NCBI GenBank assembly: GCA_019454045.1
Contig: SKCR01023748.1
Location: 1-64,000 of the forward strand
Reading direction: 5' to 3'
DNA length: 64,000 nt
DNA from: Zanthoxylum bungeanum
Lineage: Eukaryota > Streptophyta > Magnoliopsida > Sapindales > Rutaceae
The notes below the pieces were generated by a model. It was not told the DNA's origin, did no database searches, and worked only from the letters and a program-made list of their open reading frames with translations. Every line of letters begins with the position of its first letter. Positions within the stretch are counted from its first letter, which is position 1. This document shows, piece after piece, positions 1 to 11,046 of the stretch. Both the position numbers and the translations under genes were made by a program.

Positions 1-54
1 CAATAATACAATATCATTTACAAAATAGTGACGCTATGGGTCATTACTGTCTAA
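1..54 (-). mobile_element. Copia B, start of 3' LTR (cut by window edge)
   Basis: The reverse complement begins TGTTAGACAG and continues with the ATGACCCATAGCGTCACTATTT stretch that opens every other Copia B LTR here (for example 37258 and 56475). It reads leftward out of the window and lies at the far end of the leader from the LTR at 3066-5189, so it is read as the 3' LTR of the same minus-strand element. Confidence 0.75.
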
Positions 55-3000
55 CACATGCCCAATTGCAAACTTTGACTTTATCTCCTCTAGAATAGTC
101 AATTAATTCTCCAAGAATTATAAATTGCAATTTTAATACTTCTTAAATCTAAAATTAGATTTATGACAAGTATATTAAATTAAGCATTAAAGTCATCATC
201 ACATAAATCTTCCAAAGACTTTATGCTCTACTTATTTTGCTTAATTTTGGGCTTAAGGTATAATAAGTTATTTTATCAAATAAAGTAACCTATTATTTAT
301 TCCCAATTTGAAAATTAAATCATTTAAAATATTTTAATTCCAGATTATATTTTAAATATCCAACTTTTCAATTTTATCTTGATTACAATAGTCCAACTAT
401 TTAATCAACGATTAGTGGTACTATATATATTATAATGATTATAATAGTCCAACTATATAATCAAATATAATCCAAATTAATTAACCTCAATTACATTGAT
501 TACTATAATCCAATTATAAAATCAACTGTAAACTGAAATTAATTAATTCAAATATATTGATTAATATAATCCAATTATATATAATCAAGTATAACACAGT
601 CCAACTGTTTATTAAAACAACAATTTAAATATTAATCCAACTAACATTTAATCTAATGACGAAATAATTTAAATGAGCGTGTATGGCGAGTAATTGAACG
701 AATATTGCAAATTCAATTCTTGCCTCCCACTATTTTTCGTCGAGCCTCTGACCCTCTGTCGAGTACTCGGGAAACCGTGTTTCCTAGTGGGCTAGGATCC
801 CGTTAAATATCACACAATCTTGACTTTGGCCAACAAATTGTATGATAATTAACTAGGTAGATCTCGAAGATCAATTGGATCTCATCCAACTCCTAGATCC
901 AGTAGGTGGACATCCAAGTCCCAAACATATATCTTATATATGTCTATACATCGAATGTATACCCTAACCTTTTTCATCTGAATCAACTAGGCCTTGGCTT
1001 TGGCACAACAAACCTAGTGATCCCAGTCAAGCGCGGACCCATTGACATGGAAGCTTCGTAATCAATATCAATGGACAATAAGTGGTCTTGACTTTGGCCA
1101 ACAAACCACAACTTGGACACGACACCGATATGGAACAAAGCCTTGTGATTAAAACACATCTTCGACGGACAATGGCTTGACTTTGGCCAACAACCCTTGC
1201 CAATCTCGGATCTTGAGTGAGAATCACTCAATGGAAGGAAAATAAACGCTTGATATTTAACGAGGGTTTTTCGCGTGCAAATGGGCTACCAATTTATTAT
1301 CTTTATTAAGGTCTCATCATCATACACCCTTAAACATGCATTCTAAACACATAATAAAGCGCATATGAAATAAAATAATAATGATATGCGGATGGATACT
1401 TTACATTGATCCTAGATCAAATCTCTCATTTTCTCTCTCCATAACTAGCACATGTATTTACTTCTACCCGTTACACTACACTTCTAAAGAAACCTCATTT
1501 ACATTGAGGGGAATAGGTGAGAAGAGAATACAAAGAATAGGAGATAAGGCTGGACTCGCAGGTCCAATTAATAAATCAAATTTATTACAATTTCCAAAAT
1601 CGCCCCACCCGACTAATATCCATCCGATATACATTATTCAAACATCACAACCATGTATTCATACAAGCATGTTATCAATCAATCAATCAATTAATTAATC
1701 TTGATAATTAGTGATCATCCAATGTTCAAACAAAGATTTGATTTTGTTCGAGTCAAACTCGTATTGCGAACACGTACTCAAAGTACGATTTCTCAAATAA
1801 AATTAAATTACATGATTAAATCCAATTTAATAAGCATTTAATTCTAATTCATTATTTAATTCCAAATTAAATATTACACTTTATAAAATAAACCTTTACG
1901 ACTTAAATTCCAAATTTAATCGTTACGGGTCTCAAAGCCCGATTAATATCCAATATTAATTTAATTAAAGTCCAATGGGCTTTTAATTAATTTCTTGAGG
2001 CGTGGACTTTTGGTCAACTCGGGTCAAACCCGCAACCAAAGTCCAATCCGGGAGTTACCCCATAAGCCCATAAATTAATTTAGGCCCATTAGGCCCAATT
2101 AAACGTTAAAGGTTCATTAGTCGCATTTGGGCCTTTTGGAAGCGGTTTTGGGCCTAATTGGATCCAACCAATTTTGGCCTAAACCAACTTTGTACAAAAA
2201 AGTCCAATAAACCCAATAACAACTTAAAAAAGCCCAAATCCAATTTTAAGGCCCATTTTATTAAATTACAAAATCCAATTTTACAATTCAATTAAACAAA
2301 GTGCATAGCATTATTAATTACCCAAATCAAATTTTCCAAAACATCAAATTTGTCCAATTAATCATGCTTAACATCAATGAATCATGTCCAACATGATTTG
2401 ATCAAAATCAAACCCAATTTCATGCTTCAAGTGTCTCGGCCAAAGAGGGAAATTATGCCCAAATCAAATTCAATCCAATTGAACCAAATTAAACATAAAT
2501 TCAACATCCCCAAATGATTTGCAAGTCATCCAATGAACAAAAAATCAAAAAACAAAGACAATTTTAGGGATCATATTTTCGGCCATCACAAGCAAATTGG
2601 GGAAAATTGTTCCAAACACTTTTTCATCAAATTGATCTAATCAATCATCAACTAAACACAACATTCAAGCATTCTAAATCATCCAATTTCATTAAACATG
2701 CTCAAAATCAAGTTTACCCAAATTTGTCATGCCCAAAATTTAGGGAAAAATGGATCCAACCAAATTTCATGAAATTGATTATGCACACATCAATTCAACC
2801 TCATTCAAGCATACTATACTAAACAATTTAATCATTTGATGCTCAAATTGAGTTTACCCAAATTAAAGTTTTGACCAACAATAAGAAAATTGGGGAAAAT
2901 CAATCCAATCATTTTTCTTCAAATTGATTACATATAACTCTAATTTATTCATATACAAACATTCTTAAACAAACAATTTGTTAAAATCATGCTTAAATCA

Positions 3001-3065
3001 AAAAGCCCCAAATTTTGCTCAAGAACCCTAATTCGTTTTATGCAACCAATAGCTCAAGATACCAT
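55..3065 (-). mobile_element. Copia B internal leader, coding region lost
   Basis: About 3 kb of AT-rich non-coding DNA between two Copia B LTRs, on the minus strand. It matches in order the leader of the plus-strand copy at 58502-61191, including four copies of a TTGGCCAAAGTCAAGA motif (here at 818-836, 992-1011, 1086-1104 and 1176-1193) and a block of short inverted repeats at 385-640 and 1815-1960. Its last segment (55-130, reversed) aligns with the start of the gag-like frame at 61192, then runs straight into the 3' LTR. Gag-pol is therefore absent. I read it as a non-autonomous deletion derivative. The short frames inside it are spurious. Confidence 0.75.
3052..3064 (-). other. Primer binding site of Copia B (B1)
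   Basis: The minus strand reads TGGTATCTTGAGC one base after the LTR end. This is the initiator-tRNA-Met type site usual for plant Copia elements (TGGTATCAGAGC) with two changes. It sets the minus orientation of this copy. Confidence 0.8.
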
Positions 3066-5189
3066 TGTTGAGTTTCAATCAAGTCCCAAGAATCATCAAT
3101 CATGCATAAAAACGAGTTGAATACAACCAAGGAGTAAGGCGGAATTCATACTCACATTGATGGGTTTTGATGAAATGAAGAATACAAGCCTTCAAGCTTC
3201 TCAAACTCGCGGTAATGGAGCTCCTTGTGCTGCTGGACTGCTCGGTTTTGGTCCTTCTTGTCTCTCCAAGATTCGGCCATGGATGGACTCCATGGAAGCT
3301 CCAAGCTTCAAGCTTTTCCATGCTCATAAATTCGTTTCCCTATCACCATAATATAACTATGTGTGTGCTAGCACTACTCTTCTTCATTTGCTTCTCAAAA
3401 TTTCGGTCAAACCAGAAACATTTTGTGAAGAAATCGGCTTGAAGCCGTGAGAGGGAGAAGAGAGAAAGATGAAGGGTTTTTTGGCTCCAAAAGCCTAAAA
3501 CCGTGAATCACACAAACAAGAGAGAGAAAGTGATGCTTTTTATATATCATTTTATTTTTCTTTATTTACCAAGTAATATAAAATAAAAGGATATACAAAA
3601 CTTTAATTAAAAAGTCAAAAAGCAAAAAACAAAAGCTTTCAACTTTTCACCCATCACTTCTACTTTTTACATCAAGTCACTTCACTTTAATAAAGTGACA
3701 ACATATCATATCACATCACTCAAAGTGACAAGTGATTTGACAATTGACGCGACTAGTGATTTGACGCTTGATGTGACTTGCGTGTCGCGTTCGAATTCGA
3801 AATGCGAATACGCTCGCAATCAATCTCGGGCTCGGGTTCGCTAATTCCAAATTAACGAATTTTCCGTCGCGTCATAATTAAATGATTACGCCTAGCGAAA
3901 TCACTATTCACATCGCTAACGAATTAATTCTAAATTAATTCGTTCGCCCGAATTAAAATCCAATTTTAATTTCACATCGAAATCCAATTTCTAATAATAT
4001 ATCAAATATATTATTTCATCGATTAATTCCAAATTAATCGTTCTCTCTCTTTAATTAATATTTTATCCCAGATAAAATATCTCCGCAATTAATCCCAGAT
4101 TAATTTTCTCTCTTCTAATTAATCCCAGATTAATTAAAGTGCGAGTTATACATCATCGGTGAATCTTCAGGAAGCGACCCATGAGATCTCCGGATATGTT
4201 GGCAGTAAATACGGTCGTCGGACTATCCAAACACGTAAGTATCGCGTACTACGTTTATACCGATTTACAAGACAAGGTTGGATTCTAGCAAAGCGCCATG
4301 CCTACCCAATTCTCCAGAAATATTCTTACAGGAATATATAGATCTGTATCAAGCGTAGTATACCGTAGTATTGTGTATATCGGCCCAGTATCGGATAGTC
4401 ACGTGCTAGGCCTGGGGCTGGATTTGTGTCTGCCCCGTACGAAGCACATGTCGGATGTCTGGTAACTAGTCTCTATAATCGGATATACACGACCTTGTCA
4501 TAATATCCCGATGGCCGTGCAGCACTTAAGAGCACTAATACCGTATCCTGCGTGACATCATCTCCAATATAACTGAAGTGATACTTCCGTCTTGACATCA
4601 CACCCAATACACTATGACTCTCTGATAAACCCAGAAGTGGTGTACGCAGAACCGGTTAAAGCCCTGTACCACCAAGACCAAAGTCTATCGATTATCGTAA
4701 GTATTAGCGATGTAAGTCTCAGGTTAAGACCATACACACCTACCCTGATTTCGGCCTCCCATAGACACATAGTCATAATACCAATGGGATTCCGAGGGGT
4801 CTATCCAGAGCGAAGCTGTTTCCCGTACCATCGGTGAAACCAAACCTCCTATCGCACTTGCATAAGTATCCAATACTTAAATATATGAGAACTATGCCGT
4901 CGTGCCCTCACAACGCGCACAAGTGCAATACTAGCCTATTCCGCATTATCGATGTCCTGTCTCGATAATACTCCGGCTAGGGATATTTAATGATTAATCC
5001 TTCGTGGACTGATACTGTCTCATATCATCTCAATCCAGGAACTAATCATATGGACCTCTCTTCATTTATATATCTATGGTGATCTAATCAAAAATGATGA
5101 GAGTGCAATTTCCTTGTCACATAGTTAATTTGCTACAACAACACAATAATATGTGCAAATAGTGACGCTATGGGTCATTTTGTCCAACA
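3066..5189 (-). mobile_element. Copia B 5' LTR (B1)
   Basis: A 2.1-kb LTR with TGTTG/CAACA-type ends, collinear in reverse with the LTRs at 5190, 37258, 50615 and 56475. The primer binding site at 3052-3064 abuts its 5'-LTR end. It holds a 300-bp run of short inverted repeats (3837-4136). It lies head to head with the truncated LTR at 5190-7111. Confidence 0.85.
3837..4136. repeat. Array of nine 3-nt-spaced inverted repeats in Copia B LTR B1
   Basis: Nine inverted repeats follow one another. Their spans and arm lengths are 3837-3859 (10, one mismatch), 3920-3942 (10), 3951-3971 (9), 3979-3991 (5), 3995-4013 (8), 4020-4040 (9), 4058-4080 (10), 4087-4105 (8) and 4116-4136 (9). Each spacer is exactly 3 nt: CCA in seven, CTA and CAA once each. 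In the sense RNA these are UGG, UAG and UUG. The same array recurs in the four other Copia B LTRs in the window. Confidence 0.85.
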
Positions 5190-7111
5190 CCCTATGATTT
5201 GTTCCTGGACGGAGAATGATATGAGACAGTATCAGTCCACGTAGGACAAATCATTAAACATCCCTCGCCGGAGTATTATTGAGACAGGACATCGATAATG
5301 CGGAATAGGCTAGTATTGTACTTGTGCGCGTTGTGAGGGCACAACGGCATAGTTCTCATATATTTAAGTTGGGATACTTATGCAAGTGCGATAGGAGGTT
5401 GTGTTTCACCGATGGTACGGGAACAGCTTCGCTCTGGATGGACCCCTCGGAATCCCATTGGTATTATGACTATGCGTCTATGGGAGTCCGACATCAGGGT
5501 AGGTGTATTTGGTCTTAACCTGAGACTTACATCGCTAATGCTTACGACAATCAATATACTTTGGTTGAGGTCGTCTAGGACTCTAACCGGTTCTGTGTAC
5601 GCCAATACTGGGTATATTGAGAATCGTAGAGTGTTGGGTGTGATGTCAAGACGGAAGTATCACTCCAGTCATAGTGGAGATGATGTCACGCAGGATACGG
5701 TATTAGTGCTCTTAAGTGATGCGCATCCAATCGTGATATTATGACTAGGTCATGAATATCCGATTATAGAGACTAGTTACCAAACATCCGACATGTGCTT
5801 CGGACGGGGCAGACACTTATCCAGCCCCAGCCCTAGCACGTGACTATCCGATACTGGACCGACATACGCAATACTTGGTATACTACGCTTGATATAGATC
5901 TTATATTCTTAGATGAATATGACCGGAGATTTTGGTAGACATCGTGCTTTGCTAGGAGCCGACCTTGTCTCGTAAATCGGTATAACGTAGTACTTGGTAC
6001 GTGCGTGATTCGGATACTCCGACGACCGAATTTACTGCCAATATATCTGGGGATCTCATGGGTCGCTTCCCGATAATCCACCGATGACGCATAACTCGCA
6101 CTCTATATTAATCTGGGATTAATAACGGAGATATTTTATCTAGGATAAAATATCATCTAAAGAGAGAGAACGATTAATTTGGAATTAATCGGTAAGTTAA
6201 TATATTCGATATATTGAACGAAATTGGATTTCGACGCAGAATTGAAATTGGATTTTAATTCGGGCGGACGAATTAATTTAGAATTAATTCGTTAGCGACG
6301 TGAATAGTGAATTCGCTAGGCGTAATCATTTAATTACGACGCAACGGAAAGTTCGTTAATTTGGAATTAGCGAACCCGAGCCCGAGTGTGATTGCGAGCG
6401 CATTCGTATTTCCAATTCGAGTGCGGCGTCACAAGTCACATCAAGCGTCAAATCATTCGTCACATCAAGCGTCAAATCAAATGTCACTTTGAGTGATGTG
6501 ATTGATTGATGTGATTGATTGATTGATTGACAAAGACAACTTATGACACTTTGAGTGATGTAAGTTGTTGGAATAGTAATAGTTGTTGGAAAGTTAATTT
6601 CATTGACTTTTTGAAAGCCAAAATTGTGTATATCCTTTAATATATTTTAGAAAATATATAAGGTAATGATTTTACACTTTCAACACAACTAATACACAAT
6701 TTCTTCTCTCTCATTTCTCTCCAAACCTCTCACGCCCAAAACAGCAAACTATGGACTGGTTTGGAACCAGTTTTGGCGTGAACATAGGGAGGCCAAGAGT
6801 GGATTTTCATGGTGAAAATCCAAGTGCTAGCACACTTACGAGACTTGCGAAGGTGGTAGGGAGGTTCACCCATGAGCCGGGATCCGTTCGACGAAGCTTG
6901 GAGCTCCGTTTCGCAGCTCAAAATAGAAGACGGAAGGCAGTGAACTGCACAACCAGTGAGCAGTCCACGCCCAATGCAGTGAGGTTTTTGAAATTTTGTT
7001 GCTTGCCGCGTCTCTCAACCGATCGATGTGAGTATTCCGCTACCTCCATTGATGTGTTCACACATGATTTTCATTGCTTGTTTGATCTTGGGACCTAGAA
7101 TAAACCTAACA
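5190..7111 (+). mobile_element. Copia B LTR, 5'-truncated (B2)
   Basis: Plus-strand Copia B LTR starting at the position equivalent to 37394 in copy B3, so about 130 bp of its start are missing. It ends at the family terminus CCTAACA. No primer binding site follows; the sequence passes directly into Copia A LTR. It forms the second arm of a head-to-head inverted pair with 3066-5189. Confidence 0.8.
6105..6385. repeat. Inverted-repeat array in Copia B LTR B2
   Basis: The same ordered set of short stems with 3-nt spacers as at 3837-4136, in the other orientation. Examples are ATATTTTATC spaced by TAG from GATAAAATAT, CGATTAATT spaced by TGG from AATTAATCG, and CGAATTAATT spaced by TAG from AATTAATTCG. 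Confidence 0.8.
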
Positions 7112-7805
7112 GAGACCTCACAAGCTTCTCTATACACTTCTCTAACTTAGGCTAATTTCTCTAAGAATTTATTGAATTAATCCAATTAATCCAATTAGGT
7201 CAAAGTAAATAATCAATGTTATCCAATAACACTTGATTATCTTAGTTGATAATTATAATATCAAATGTTATCTTTTATCAAAAATAATCGGTTACCCAAG
7301 TGCTCAACGAGTACACTTCATATTGGGACTCTCTAAGTTCATACACGTTCGTCATATAAGCCTATCTAATATGTATGAAATTCGGCCACCTCCAAATTCG
7401 TGAAGAATATGAACGAACTTTCTGAACTATACAAGTCAAGGTCATCACATATGTTTAACAATCCTTCCATCATAGGCTATCCGAGTTGTTCTTAGGAAAC
7501 ATAGAATATACCGTCAAGATTCCAAGACACATATCTCATTTGACATGTCCATGATTCTTTACAACTGATGCGATCCACCCTAGGTGATCAGCTTTGTCCA
7601 AAGTCTTTAAGAATCATGGCTTTACTCACATGGATACCTAAACCCACTATGGTACACATACGGGCCGACAGATCCTATCTTGTTTCGCACTTGATTACTG
7701 AGTACATCGGTCCACACCCAATGAATATCTAGGGCCATACCATGAAAGGTTTCTGACGAACATGACATCAAAGTGTGGAGGATATCACACAAAATCAATG
7801 ATATC
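7112..7805 (-). mobile_element. Copia A left (3') LTR, first part
   Basis: Matches the right LTR of Copia A from 16165 (GAGACCTCACAAGCTTCTC) and 42265 onward. Its first kilobase (equivalent to 15167-16164) is absent, and about 355 bp equivalent to 16223-16577 are also missing. It continues at 10017 after the solo LTR insertion. TGTTAT and ATAACA around 7217-7231 form another inverted repeat with a CCA spacer. Confidence 0.8.
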
Positions 7806-8066
7806 TGATGAGTGGTAAATCTATCATTATTTCCCATTCATTTAACCTAATATTTTGTATAGTTTCTTGAGTTTTGTGAATATTTTGATGTGTTTTGTGT
7901 TATTTTGTAGATAAATAAAGTTTCAGGACATTCTGGAGGTAATTTGGAGCAAAACAGTGAAAATTGGACAAAAAGGGCAAAATGGTCATTTCACACGTCG
8001 CGACGCGCAAGCCCTTGGCGTCGCGACGCCTAACGTGTGCCGAACAATGCTAATGTGCACCTGGTC

Positions 8067-8525
8067 CACGTGTTAGATTCATAGAAAAATTTGACTTTGC
8101 TAATGTGCGCCGTGCCACGTGTCACCATCACAGCCGATCTGCTAACATGCGCCATGCCACATGTCATCATCATATGGTGCCGACAGTCGCCATCGCCACA
8201 TGTCGCCATGTGTCACTCCACCTGTTAGCCACTTCATCGTCCACATCATCAGTTGACCGAGTCAACGTGCCACCTCACCGCCACGTCATCATCAGCTAAT
8301 CACGAAGTGCCACGTGTCGCAATTCTATGGTGCCGACAGTCACTTTGCCACGTGTAGCCATGTCAGCGCCACATCATCATCAATTATTGGCTCTCTTATC
8401 CGAAATCGACACGTGGCGGATAAGAATCTGAACCGACCAATCAGAAGCTACCACGTGTCACAATAATTGAGCTCCAACCACCTTTCCACGTGTCACCTTA
8501 TCATCTTATCCAGAATCGCCACGTG
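8067..8525. promoter_or_regulatory. CACGTG (G-box/ABRE-like) cluster in the F solo LTR
   Basis: Eight exact CACGTG hexamers occur at 8067, 8116, 8311, 8349, 8410, 8452, 8487 and 8520, most in the context CCACGTGTC, with near-copies (CCACATGTC) between them. CACGTG with ACGTGTC or ACGTGGC flanks is the known core for plant bZIP/bHLH factors and for abscisic-acid response elements. It lies upstream of a TATA-like CTATAAATTC near 8620. The promoter role is inferred. Confidence 0.6.
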
Positions 8526-8617
8526 TCATCACCTCAGCATGCCACAACCAAAAGAAGCTGGCGTAGCGATGCCAAAGGCCTTGGCGTCGTGACGCCTAGA
8601 GCCTACCGAGGCCTATA

Positions 8618-8630
8618 AATTCAGCTCAAT
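8618..8630 (+). promoter_or_regulatory. Possible TATA box of the F LTR
   Basis: CCTATAAATTC lies about 95 bp after the last CACGTG motif and follows a GC-richer stretch with GGCGTCGTGACGCC, which echoes GGCGTCGCGACGCC at 8018-8031. The position is plausible for the LTR promoter; no transcript start can be seen. Confidence 0.4.
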
Positions 8631-10011
8631 GTTTCAGTTTCAAATGTACATTCCTCTCTGAATTCTCTGATGTAAATAAGGAGTTTTCTATCTAGTTTCT
8701 TTTAGTTTTTAGTTTTGTAAATAATTTTATTTACGTTCTGTAATAATAGTAATTTACTTTCTTACGTTTTACAGTTTTTACTATTCACCATGATGAGGTA
8801 ACTTCCCCAGCTATGGTGAAAGGTAATTCTTTTACTGTTACTATTTAGATTAATCTCCCTTAAAAATAATATATTCACTTTTTAAAATATTGACTTAAAA
8901 AGGATACCGCCATATTGGTCGGTTGGTAAATCATTTTAATCTGGTTTAAACCTGACTAATCAAGGATACCGCCAGATTGGTCGGTTGGTAATTAAATTTT
9001 CTTACCGCCTATATGGCAGTTTTATTTTGGTTCCGCCTTTATGGCTGGTTGGACTTAAATTGACTTAATCAGGTTACCGCCTATATGGCTGGTTGGTAAA
9101 ATAATCACAAGTTAATAGATTATATTAAGGGAGATATCTAAATAGTAAATAGTAAAAGTTGATCCTTTTACCTTATCATTTTATTTTATTTTACTTTTCA
9201 GCTTTTACTTGATGTCTTTTACTTTTCAGCATTTTTACTTTATGTCTTTTACTTTTAAGTTTTTACTAGCCCTAGTTATGTGTTAGTTATCTGGGGTTGT
9301 GATGAATTCTAATATCACCGGTTTATAAGGGGTTATTTTATAGTTTGGGTAATTTAAAGGTTTACTTATTAAGTCTTAAGCTTATTGCTTCTTGTTGTCT
9401 GATCACCAATAAGATTGATCTGGTAAATCTAAAATGAACTAGACATAGGGATTTTAGGTTTCAGCCTTAGACTTAATAGCCCACGATCTTCCTTGATGAT
9501 AGATTACCCTTTAATAGATTTCCTTACAGGATAGACATATACCTGTCGGGCAGGGGTAGCCATAATTGGAACTTAAACTTAATGAATCCAGATAATTTGG
9601 TTGACATAGACATATGGTTCAATTGGGTTAAACTGGGTATTTGCGTCTGACCATCGACAGAGGCTTTTGAATAATTTCGTGTTCTAGGTTACTAAACTGA
9701 TTTATAACACAAACATAAAATAATCACTTCATCTTTTAAAAGATATTAGAATGATTCACAACCCTAGATCTTTGTGTCTTTTGTTATTTTCCTTAGTATT
9801 TTCTTTTGTTTATTTTATTTATTTTAATTAAGGAAAACCACATTCAACCAATCAAACAATTATTCTCTTCTCCATTTAATTAGATATTTGTAAATAAATA
9901 GATTCAACAATTAATAACAACAGTAGGAATTAAGTCGTCGTGGGATCGATATTTTTATGCTACTTGAACGATACATGCGCTTGCGTTATACGTGTGTGTT
10001 TACGCCGGTCA

Positions 10012-10466
10012 ATATCCTATAGTCAAAGGATTACATATGCTACTCGATTTGAGGAGATCCTTATTGACGGTGGTATGTACTTCCAACTATTAGGAATCAC
10101 CTATTAGTCATTCAGTATTCGCTTCAACGAATACCCACATGTCTATACGAGTTTCCAAAACTCATGGTACATCGCATTAAACCATTGGAACTCCAATTCC
10201 AATATACGACATATGTTAGTCTTCTAGGTTATAGGAATTCGACCGTATTCCAAAACCAATGACTTGGAATAATTATTTTAAGAATAGTTTACACCTAGTG
10301 TCAAAACTATTCTAAGATAGATTTCATTCTTAGCATATCTATACATCAATCTAATACGCATAATGACAATAACATTAATAAGGTATGAAATGAAAAATGT
10401 AGTTATTTTATTAATAAATAATAAAATGTATAATTCGGATTGGCACTCCAAGCACCAATTCCATCA
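10012..10466 (-). mobile_element. Copia A left (3') LTR, second part
   Basis: Continuation of the Copia A LTR after the solo LTR; 10012-10016 is the duplicated ATATC. It matches 42906-43355 closely and ends at CCATCA. The adjoining AACTCCCACTT is, on the minus strand, the purine-rich AAGTGGGAGTT expected just before a 3' LTR, so this is the 3' LTR of a minus-strand element. Confidence 0.85.
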
Positions 10467-10479
10467 AACTCCCACTTGC
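10467..10479 (-). other. Polypurine tract of Copia A
   Basis: The minus strand reads GCAAGTGGGAGTT directly before the LTR start TGATGG. It lies immediately after the gag-pol stop codon, as is usual in Copia elements. Confidence 0.75.
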
Positions 10480-11046
10480 TTAGTGCCAATCTGGATGGTA
10501 CCGTAGTCCCATCTCCTCTACATGTTTATCGAATAACTTAGGAGGTAAGGCTTTTGTAAGCGGGTCTGTTATGTTGTCTTATCCTTGAACCTTGAAGACC
10601 ACTATATCTTTTCTTTCAATAATCTCTTTAATTACACGGTATTTCCTTTCCACGTGTTTAGACTTGGAATGCGCCATCGGCTCCTTAGCCTGTGCGATGG
10701 CTCCATTATTATCATAATACAATGGGATCGAATCCTTAATACTTGGCACAACACCAAGTTATGTGATAAAATTTCTAATCCAAATAGCTTCTTTAGCAGC
10801 TTCTGAAGCCGCTATAAATTCCGCCTCAGTGGTGGAATCAGCTGTTGAGCCTTGCTTTGAACAATGCCAACTAATTGCACCACCGTTAAGGGTAAATATG
10901 TATCCTGATGTAGATTTTCTATCATCTTGATCTCCTTGGAAGTCAGAGTCTGTATAACCCTTAACTTGTAGCTCATCTTCTCCATATATCAGAAACTTAT
11001 CCTTTGTGCCTTTAAGATATTTTAGGATATGTTTCACGGCTGTTCA
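10480..11046 (-). pseudogene. Copia A RNase H segment
   Basis: KHILKYLKGTKD opens the domain, then GYTDSDFQGD (catalytic Asp), STTEAEFIAASEA (catalytic Glu) and LYYDNNGA (third Asp). The C-terminus runs through DPLTKALP to the terminal TAA. In-frame TAA codons at 10761 and 10581 and the TGA at 11046 disable it. This domain would degrade RNA in RNA-DNA hybrids during cDNA synthesis. Confidence 0.88.

Larger units (their letters stand above)
7806..10011 (+). mobile_element. Solo LTR of Athila-like family F
   Basis: A 2,206-bp LTR with TG...CA ends (TGATGAGTGG at the left, CGCCGGTCA at the right), flanked by a perfect 5-bp duplication ATATC (7801-7805 and 10012-10016). The uninterrupted site is still visible in the right Copia A LTR at 42901-42905 (TTATC). 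No internal region is present, so it is a product of LTR-LTR recombination. Ends and internal motifs match in reverse the LTR at 43520-45752, so F and E are related families. The blocks at 8880-9100 repeat a GGTCGGTTGGTAA-type motif also found at 44500-44650. Confidence 0.9.
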
